Positions 57,853 through 64,000 of a stretch of DNA of 64,000 bases are shown here, piece by piece. Within the stretch, counting starts at the first letter, position 1, and each line of letters begins with the position of its first letter. The notes beneath the pieces were generated by a model. It was not told where the DNA came from. It was given only the letters and a program-made list of their open reading frames with translations, and ran no database searches. The stretch is from Enterobacter ludwigii (lineage in GTDB: Bacteria; Pseudomonadota; Gammaproteobacteria; Enterobacterales; Enterobacteriaceae): NCBI RefSeq assembly GCF_001750725.1, contig NZ_CP017279.1, positions 2,170,001 to 2,234,000 on the forward strand. Direction: 5' to 3'. Both the position numbers and the translations under genes were made by a program.

Positions 57853-58902
57853 TCAGGCGAAAGTATTTATTCCGTATATATTGCCCGGTGTGGTTGTTAA
57901 CAGTGTTGGGACGATTTCGGTATCAGCCTGCTCATCTTCGCCTTCATGCTGATGTGCATGCTCACCCTGCGCCGTCTCGCCGCGTTCACCTGTCGCGCCC
58001 TGGCCGTCCGCGCTGACGTTTGCCTGGCCCAGCTGGATACCCGAATCCGCCATGGCTGCACGCAGTTGCGGCATGGCCTGCTCCATCGCCTGACGAACAT
58101 GCGCATGATCGCTGACGATATGGATCTGCGCCTGGTCGTGCTGCATACGTAATGAAATATGCAGCGCGCCCAGTTCTTCCGGATGCAGACGGATCTCCGC
58201 ACTGTGCAGGCCGTTGCGACTAAACAGCGCAATATGCTGGCTAACAGACTGCTTCCACTCTGGCGTCTCGGGTGGATGGTTGACGGTCACCACCTGCTGT
58301 GGCGCATGGGCGACACTGGTACGCACTGCGGCAGGGAGCGGTGCAGCGTTGGGAACAGACGCGAACTCAGGCGCTACCGCAACGTCATTCGTAACGGGAA
58401 TGGGTTGTGAAAGCGGCGCAGCACTGTTTGCGGCTGGCGTTTTGTCAGTAGCCACCAGCGCTGTCGGCGCAGCAGCACTTTGTGCAGCGGGCTTATCACC
58501 GGACACCGTCGCCACCGGTTTAGCTGAATCAGGCCGCGCGGGCATCTCACTCCCGCTCACACTGCGCATAACCAGTTGCTGTAACTGCCACAATGGATTC
58601 TCTTCGCTCTCGCCATCACCCGACATCGCACCCGCCAGAACGTCTGTTATCTGTGGGTTCGCTGCCAGTAACTCACCGTCGACTGCGGGGAGGTCGGTCA
58701 TTGTCTGCCTGAGCGTCTCCTGCAACTGTCCTTCTACCGGTAACGCTGCCGCCAGCGCCTGAGGATCGAGACCGGGAAATACCTGGATCAGTTCCGTCAG
58801 TTTGTCATCCATCGCAAGGCTAAAACCTTCATCAGCAACCCTTCCCGCCTTTGGTTTACCCTGCGTTCCACCCAATAGCAGGGTGGCGATATCAATATTC
58901 AT
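57853..58902 (-). CDS. fliK: Hook-length control protein FliK
   Basis: 349 residues (E. coli 375). Ala/Pro-rich central part, typical of the molecular ruler, and a conserved C-terminal domain with LHSAEIRLHPEELGALHISLRMQHDQAQIHIVSDHAHVRQAMEQAMPQLRAAMADSGIQLG that switches export specificity. ATGA overlap with fliJ. Confidence 0.94.
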   Translation of the reverse strand: MNIDIATLLLGGTQGKPKAGRVADEGFSLAMDDKLTELIQVFPGLDPQALAAALPVEGQLQETLRQTMTDLPAVDGELLAANPQITDVLAGAMSGDGESEENPLWQLQQLVMRSVSGSEMPARPDSAKPVATVSGDKPAAQSAAAPTALVATDKTPAANSAAPLSQPIPVTNDVAVAPEFASVPNAAPLPAAVRTSVAHAPQQVVTVNHPPETPEWKQSVSQHIALFSRNGLHSAEIRLHPEELGALHISLRMQHDQAQIHIVSDHAHVRQAMEQAMPQLRAAMADSGIQLGQANVSADGQGATGERGETAQGEHAHQHEGEDEQADTEIVPTLLTTTPGNIYGINTFA

Positions 58903-59348
58903 AGTCTCTCTCTTTTCTGTCCGGCACGCTGGGCAAATTCATCCATCAGCTTTTGTTCATGCCGGCTTTCAACAAGCGCCTGCGCCGTCGCGCGACGGTC
59001 AATAAGGGTTTCAAATGCGTTCAGACGTTGTTTGTTTTGCATCCAGTTCTGTTTGACCTGGTCCACCGCCTTTTCACAGGCGTTAACGTGACCTTCCTGC
59101 TGTCTGACGACCTGTTTCAGCGATAAAATAAACGACTGATGATTCACCAGATCCGCCACCGACATGCCGTTGCCCATCATTCCCTGGCGCAGGGATTGCT
59201 GGTATTCCCGCTCGTAATTCTGCAATTGCTCATGCTGAACCACCGCTTGCTGTAGCTGCTGCTGAACGCCACCCAACGCGCGGGTGGTTTCCGTCAGCGT
59301 CTCTTGCGCCATGTCGCGCAGCAGAGCCATGGGATTATTAACGTTCAT
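58899..59348 (-). CDS. fliJ: Flagellar export chaperone FliJ
   Basis: 149 residues (E. coli 147), long coiled coil (ETTRALGGVQQQLQQAVVQHEQLQNYEREYQQSL). Sits in the FliI ring and links it to FlhA. Between fliI and fliK as in E. coli. Confidence 0.93.
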   Translation of the reverse strand: MNVNNPMALLRDMAQETLTETTRALGGVQQQLQQAVVQHEQLQNYEREYQQSLRQGMMGNGMSVADLVNHQSFILSLKQVVRQQEGHVNACEKAVDQVKQNWMQNKQRLNAFETLIDRRATAQALVESRHEQKLMDEFAQRAGQKRERL

Positions 59349-59361
59349 TCGCTCTCCACGA

Positions 59362-60726
59362 TTACGCGTTTAGGTTGGGAAAAAGCCCGCTGAGGGCGCG
59401 GACCGCCTCTTCATAGCCGCTGCGCTCGTGGATCGCCTGGTGGAGAAACGCCTCCAGAGAGGGGTAGCGCTCGATAGCCTGATCGAGTAAAGCGTCGCTT
59501 CCTTTCACGTAAGCCCCCACGCTCACCAGATCGCGGTTACGTTGCCAGGCAGAGAGCAGCTGCTTGAAGCGCTGCACCTGGCGGTACTGCGCGTGCGGGA
59601 TCAGCTCGGTCATGGCGCGGCTGATGGAGGCTTCAATATCGATAGCCGGATAGTGCCCCGCCTCGGCCAGACGACGTGACAAGACAATATGACCGTCGAG
59701 GATCGCACGCGCTGAGTCGGCAATCGGATCCTGCTGGTCGTCCCCTTCCGTCAGTACGGTGTAGAACGCGGTGATAGACCCGCCCCCCTTCACCCCATTA
59801 CCGGTACGTTCCACCAGCGCGGGCAGACGGGCAAAGACGGACGGCGGATAGCCTTTCGTCGCGGGTGGCTCACCAATCGCCAGCGCCACCTCACGCTGCG
59901 CCATGGCATAACGCGTCAGAGAATCCATAATCAGCAGCACGTTCAGGCCGCGTTCACGAAAATCTTCCGCAATGCGGGTGGCATAGACGGCGCCCTGCAT
60001 GCGCAGGATCGGTGATACATCGGCCGGTGCCGCCACCACAACCGCCCGCAACAGCCCCTGCTCGCCCAGGATGTTCTCAATAAAATCTTTTACCTCACGG
60101 CCACGCTCGCCAATCAGTCCGACCACGATGACATCCGCGGTGGTGAAACGTGCCATCATGCCGAGCAACACGCTTTTGCCCACGCCGGAACCGGCGAAAA
60201 GCCCCATACGCTGGCCCCGTCCGACCGTTAAGAGGCCATTGATTGCGCGTACGCCTACATCGAGCACCGTTTTAATCGGGTCGCGATGCAGCGGGTTTAA
60301 CGTGGGCGTAAAAAGCCCGGCGGTCGGTTTACCCGGTGCCGGACGACCATCCAGCGGCCGGCCCTGTGCATCCAGCACGCGACCAAGGAGGTGCGGGCCC
60401 ACGGGCAGTTGCTTGCCGGTATGGCTGTCTGTCTGCAGCGCGTAGATGCGTGCCCCCGGCAAAATGCCGTCGACATGTTCAAGCGGCATCAGATAGAGCG
60501 TCTCGCCGTTAAAGCCCACCACCTCGCTTTCTACCGCAATGATGCCTTTCTCAGTCTGCCGCTCGACAATACAGAGCGCACCGATGGGCAGCTTCAGCCC
60601 TACGGCCTCCATCACCAGCCCGGTGGCACGCGTTAACTTGCCGTACTGACGGTAATCGGGTACCTGAGTCAGTCTCTCCTCGACCCGATCAAGCGTTGAT
60701 AACCATGTTTTTAACTGCTGGCTCAT
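59362..60726 (-). CDS. fliI: Flagellar export ATPase FliI
   Basis: 454 residues (E. coli 457). Walker A AGSGVGKS (178-185), Walker [26 protein letters not shown], and the F1-beta-like fold. Energises export of flagellar subunits. ATGA overlap with fliH. Confidence 0.97.
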   Translation of the reverse strand: MSQQLKTWLSTLDRVEERLTQVPDYRQYGKLTRATGLVMEAVGLKLPIGALCIVERQTEKGIIAVESEVVGFNGETLYLMPLEHVDGILPGARIYALQTDSHTGKQLPVGPHLLGRVLDAQGRPLDGRPAPGKPTAGLFTPTLNPLHRDPIKTVLDVGVRAINGLLTVGRGQRMGLFAGSGVGKSVLLGMMARFTTADVIVVGLIGERGREVKDFIENILGEQGLLRAVVVAAPADVSPILRMQGAVYATRIAEDFRERGLNVLLIMDSLTRYAMAQREVALAIGEPPATKGYPPSVFARLPALVERTGNGVKGGGSITAFYTVLTEGDDQQDPIADSARAILDGHIVLSRRLAEAGHYPAIDIEASISRAMTELIPHAQYRQVQRFKQLLSAWQRNRDLVSVGAYVKGSDALLDQAIERYPSLEAFLHQAIHERSGYEEAVRALSGLFPNLNA

Positions 60727-61427
60727 TGCGAGAGTTCCTCTCGCGCCAGCTGACAGAGCGCCTGCCAGCGTGTTTCCATGCTGGCATCCACTTCAACATC
60801 CGGTGAAACAACCCGACAACCGCCGGCTGCCAGCTGCGCGTCACGATGAAGCGTCCAGCCCATCGCCGTGAGCGTCTCGCCCAGCGCCTGTTCAACCGCC
60901 GGAAACTCTTCCGGGCTGACGTACAGCTGGAACGTGCCATTCAGCAGCGGATCCTGCTTCATGAGGGTGCGGATTTGGGTAACCAGCGCGTGGTTATCCG
61001 CAACACGGATCGAGCCATACAGCTGCTGTACTGCCGTCAGTGACAGCTGGACGAGGCGACCCGGGATCAGGCTGTCGAGGTTTTCCAGCGACAGTTTGAG
61101 GTTGCTCACCCACTCCCCGGCCTGGCGCAGCAGCGCCTGCTGCTCGACGCGCGCCTGTTCGACTCCCTGTGCAAATCCAGCGTCACGGCCCTCTTTTAGC
61201 CCAACTTCATAGCCTTGTTTGCGGCCCTCTTCCTGCCCCTGCTGTTGTCCCTGAGCAAATCCTTGCTGCTCCGCCTGCTTACGCAGGCGCGCCAGTTCTG
61301 CCTTCAGCTGTGCATCCGACTGGGTGTTATCCAGCGTTGGCAGGGGGGGCTCGGCAATATCACCGAGCAGGTTCTCCGGCTGCCAGCTGCGCCATCCCTG
61401 AGCGTTGTTATCATTAAACGTAGGCAT
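60723..61427 (-). CDS. fliH: Flagellar export regulator FliH
   Basis: 234 residues (E. coli 228). Gly/Gln repeats in the middle ([36 protein letters not shown]) give the GxxxG heptads of FliH. Binds FliI and docks it to the C-ring. The ATG at 61427 ([10 protein letters not shown]) follows GGAGG; a TTG 15 bases upstream is less likely. Overlaps fliG by 14 bases. Confidence 0.93.
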   Translation of the reverse strand: MPTFNDNNAQGWRSWQPENLLGDIAEPPLPTLDNTQSDAQLKAELARLRKQAEQQGFAQGQQQGQEEGRKQGYEVGLKEGRDAGFAQGVEQARVEQQALLRQAGEWVSNLKLSLENLDSLIPGRLVQLSLTAVQQLYGSIRVADNHALVTQIRTLMKQDPLLNGTFQLYVSPEEFPAVEQALGETLTAMGWTLHRDAQLAAGGCRVVSPDVEVDASMETRWQALCQLAREELSQ

Positions 61428-62400
61428 CGTCGCTGCCTCCAATCAGGATCTCGCCGGACTCGGCCAGACGACGCACCACGTTGAGGATCGTCTTCTGTTC
61501 GGCCTCGACCTGAGACAGACGCACCGGCCCGCGAGAGGCCAGATCGTCGGTCATCAGCTCGGCCTGCCGACGGGACATGTTGCGGAAGAACTTCATACGC
61601 AGCGGTTCGTCTGCCCCTTTCAGCGCCACGATAAGCGTCTCGCTTTCGATTTCCTGCAGCAGACGCTGAATGCTTCGGTCTTCCACATCCACCAGGTTTT
61701 CGAACAGGAACATCTCGTCGATGATTTTCTGCGCCAGCTCGCCGTCGAATTCGCGCACCGCTTCAATAGCAGCCTCTTCCTGCTGAGATTTCATCAGGTT
61801 GAGAATTTCGGCTGCCGGACGTACGCCGCCCATCTTGCTGCGTTTGAGGTTTTGCCCATGCAGCAGGTTATTCAGCACCTCTGTCAGCTCCTGCAACGCG
61901 GCAGGCTGTACACCACCGAAGGTCGCGATACGCAGCATAATGTCGTTACGCTCACGATCGTCGAACTTGCCCAGCACATCCGCAGCCTGATTACGTTTAA
62001 GGTGCACCAGAATGGTGGCGATAATCTGCGGGTGCTCCTCGCGAATAAGATCGAACACCGCCTGCGGATCCATAAAGTTCAGTGTCTCAATACCGTTGGT
62101 TCCCTGATGGGTATCCAGCAGATCTTCGAGCAGCGACGAGGCGCGCTCTTCGCCCAGCGCCTTCACCAGCACGCTGCGCAGATAGTCGTTGGTGTTAAGG
62201 CTCAGCGCGGCATACTCACTGGAATCGTTCTTAAACTCTTCCAGCACCGCAGCCATCTGATCGTGGGTAAAGCCCGCAATATTGACCATGGAGGCGCTGA
62301 TCTGCTTTACCTCGTGGGCGTTGAGGTGTTTAAACACCTCCGCAGCGAGGACATCTCCCAGCGTCAGCATGACGATGGCGCTTTTTTCTGAGGCATTCAT
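61414..62400 (-). CDS. fliG: Motor switch protein FliG
   Basis: 328 residues (E. coli 331). [30 protein letters not shown] at the N-terminus, [25 protein letters not shown] in the middle and the torque helix [36 protein letters not shown] at the C-terminus, with the charged residues that face MotA. TAATG overlap with fliF. Confidence 0.97.
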   Translation of the reverse strand: MNASEKSAIVMLTLGDVLAAEVFKHLNAHEVKQISASMVNIAGFTHDQMAAVLEEFKNDSSEYAALSLNTNDYLRSVLVKALGEERASSLLEDLLDTHQGTNGIETLNFMDPQAVFDLIREEHPQIIATILVHLKRNQAADVLGKFDDRERNDIMLRIATFGGVQPAALQELTEVLNNLLHGQNLKRSKMGGVRPAAEILNLMKSQQEEAAIEAVREFDGELAQKIIDEMFLFENLVDVEDRSIQRLLQEIESETLIVALKGADEPLRMKFFRNMSRRQAELMTDDLASRGPVRLSQVEAEQKTILNVVRRLAESGEILIGGSDDAYV

Positions 62401-64000
62401 TATTTTGGCTCCTTACTCATCCACTGACGAATAACCAGGGCGATCACGCGTGGCTCCTGCTCCGCCAGCTCACGCAGCTGTTGACCATTGAGTTCGGTAT
62501 CCACCCGCTGCTGCGCGCGGTCGCGCATCTCTTTTTCGGCAGCACGCTTTTTCGCTGCCTGTTGCTCTTCGCGGGCCTCTTTCTCCATCTCCAGACGGCG
62601 AATCGTCGTTTCCTGATGACGGATCCAGGCCGGCTGCACCAGCTTGCGCCACATAATCCAGGCGATAATCGCAATTACCAGGTAACGGGCAATCGCCATA
62701 AGCAGCGTGTAGAAACTTTCCTGCTCCCAGAATGGCGGTACTGGCTCTTCCACCACGCCATTAAAGGCTGAGTTGAGAATGTTGACGCTGTCACCGCGCG
62801 TGGCGTTATAGCCAATCGCCTCTTTCACCAGCGCATTAATGCGGGTGAGCTCCGCCTCGCCGATCGGTCCCGGCTTGCCCTCTTCGCCCTGCGGTAAATG
62901 GTTGATAACCACCGCGACCGAGAGACGCTGGATACGTCCGGCATTGGATTTGGTGTGGGTCAGCGTGCGATCCACCTCAAAGTTCGTCGTTTCATCACTG
63001 CGGTTGTTATAAGGCTGCGCGGGTTCATTGCTGCTCCCGGTGCCTGCGGCTTTCTCTGTTTTGTCATCCGCGGGTGTGTTGAGCGGCTGCGTGATCGGCG
63101 CGGTGGCCGGGGCGGGCGGCGTATTACTCAACGCTCCCGGCACGCCTCCTGCGCCACGGCGGTTACCTTGTTCTGCGAGGCTTGCCTGGCGGCTGCGGAT
63201 TGCCATCTTTTGCGGATCGGCATTTGGCTGATACTGCTCCTGCGTCTGCTCCTGCTCGGTGAAATCAATCTGCGCCGTCACCTGTGCCCGAATGTTTTCA
63301 TCCCCCACCAGCGGTGCAAGAATGCGCTGGATACGCTGCTGATAGTCGCTCTCAATTTCATTGGTGTATTTAAGATGCGCCGTTTGCAGACCGCGCAAGC
63401 CGCTCTGGGTCAGAAGATTGCCGCGCTGATCGACAATGGTGACGCTCTCGGCGGCCAGCCCGGTAACCGCGCTGGAAATAAGATGGGTAATGGCGACCAC
63501 CTGGGCATCATCCAGAGTACGTCCCTGGAGCAGATTGACGGTGACCGATGCGGTCGGTTTTTTCTGTTCGCGCACAAACATCGACGGCTTCGGCGTCGCC
63601 AGATGGACGCGAGCACTCTGAATGGGTCCGAGGTTCTCAATAGTGCGAGCCAGTTCTCCTTCCAGCGCACGCTGATAGTTCACCTGCTCGGTAAACTGGC
63701 TGATGCCAAACTTTTCCTGATCCAGCAATTCAAAGCCTACCGAGCCGCCTTTTGGCAACCCCTGCTGGGCCAGCTTCATGCGCACCTCATGCACCTGCGA
63801 TCCCGGTACCATGATGACGCCACCCGGCGTGTCAATTCGGTAAGGGATATTGAGCTGCGTTAACTGCGCGACAATCGCACCGCCCTCTTCATCACTGATG
63901 TTGCTAAACAGCACCCGGTAATCCGGCTCTTTTGCCCAGAACATCAGGGCGATGATGACGGAAAGCGCCGCGGCGCCGCAAATCACCAGCAAGAGTTTCG
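62400..64000 (-). CDS. fliF: Flagellar MS-ring protein FliF (5' end outside the window)
   Basis: 533 residues visible; the N-terminus lies beyond base 64000. Opens in the first membrane helix ([25 protein letters not shown]), then [66 protein letters not shown], the variable loop, TM2 (about 420-445 of this part) and the FliG-binding tail ending [20 protein letters not shown]. Platform of the basal body. fliE would be expected upstream. Confidence 0.96.
   Translation of the reverse strand, partial: KLLLVICGAAALSVIIALMFWAKEPDYRVLFSNISDEEGGAIVAQLTQLNIPYRIDTPGGVIMVPGSQVHEVRMKLAQQGLPKGGSVGFELLDQEKFGISQFTEQVNYQRALEGELARTIENLGPIQSARVHLATPKPSMFVREQKKPTASVTVNLLQGRTLDDAQVVAITHLISSAVTGLAAESVTIVDQRGNLLTQSGLRGLQTAHLKYTNEIESDYQQRIQRILAPLVGDENIRAQVTAQIDFTEQEQTQEQYQPNADPQKMAIRSRQASLAEQGNRRGAGGVPGALSNTPPAPATAPITQPLNTPADDKTEKAAGTGSSNEPAQPYNNRSDETTNFEVDRTLTHTKSNAGRIQRLSVAVVINHLPQGEEGKPGPIGEAELTRINALVKEAIGYNATRGDSVNILNSAFNGVVEEPVPPFWEQESFYTLLMAIARYLVIAIIAWIMWRKLVQPAWIRHQETTIRRLEMEKEAREEQQAAKKRAAEKEMRDRAQQRVDTELNGQQLRELAEQEPRVIALVIRQWMSKEPK

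Noticed and set aside
61405..62391. 328-codon open frame on the plus strand
   Set aside because: Fully antisense to fliG, which is beyond doubt; shadow frame.
23374..64000. Lateral (flag-2 type) flagellar system
   Set aside because: Lateral systems use a sigma54-dependent LafK regulator and Laf gene order. Here FlhDC, FliA and FlgM are of the E. coli primary type and no sigma54 activator is present.
1..64000. Prophage, integrative element or insertion sequence
   Set aside because: No integrase, transposase, phage gene or terminal repeats were found; accessory blocks join backbone genes without visible attachment sites.

Overview
The window looks like the chromosome of an enteric bacterium of the Enterobacter/Klebsiella/Escherichia group. 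The left end follows the Escherichia coli order dgcQ-yodC-yedI-yedA-vsr-dcm-yedJ-porin almost gene for gene. The proteins align over their full length with E. coli counterparts that I know from memory, and codon use is GC-rich. No rRNA, tRNA, insertion sequence, integrase or CRISPR array was seen.

Bases 1-6650 are the conserved backbone: the start of a diguanylate cyclase, YodC, YedI, YedA, the very-short-patch repair endonuclease overlapping the Dcm cytosine methylase, the HD-domain protein YedJ, and an OmpC/OmpF-type porin with a changed eyelet residue.

Bases 6700-18570 form an anaerobic C4-dicarboxylate module. It holds a MurQ-like SIS protein, the DcuS/DcuR two-component system, a cytoplasmic ApbE flavin transferase, a 926-residue soluble fumarate-reductase-type flavoprotein (OYE + FMN-bind + FAD domains), a DASS-family dicarboxylate transporter, a class I fumarase and a LysR regulator. 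A consensus-perfect FNR box lies in the divergent promoter region. Fumarase, fumarate reductase, ApbE and transporter together make a plausible fumarate respiration route in the cytoplasm. Bases 18660-23240 add a secreted serine hydrolase, a citrate/proton symporter translationally coupled to a periplasmic binding protein, and a second LysR regulator.

Bases 23374-64000 are one nearly continuous flagellar supercluster. Reading leftward: an MCP, fliA, flhDC, motAB and cheAW. Then come flgBCDEFGHIJ and flgKL, divergent from flgAMN; fliDST divergent from fliC; and fliFGHIJKLMNOPQR, with fliF running off the right edge. Between fliC and fliR lies an accessory block: a hypothetical gene with a poly-G tract, direct repeats and a REP, two receptor-like genes (one lacking the CheA/CheW-binding tip), a DoxX-family protein, and a ToxR/CadC-like regulator paired with a FidL-like membrane protein. 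Four promoters with a shared sigma28-like pattern (mostly TTTAG-N14-MCCGATGA) precede flgK, flgM, fliC and fliD. The cluster carries its own master regulator, sigma factor and anti-sigma factor. It lacks cheR, cheB, cheY, cheZ, flhB, flhA and fliZ within the window. In E. coli the flagellar genes are split over several sites, so this single-locus layout suggests a supernumerary peritrichous flagellar system of the kind reported in Enterobacterales, rather than the standard primary one.
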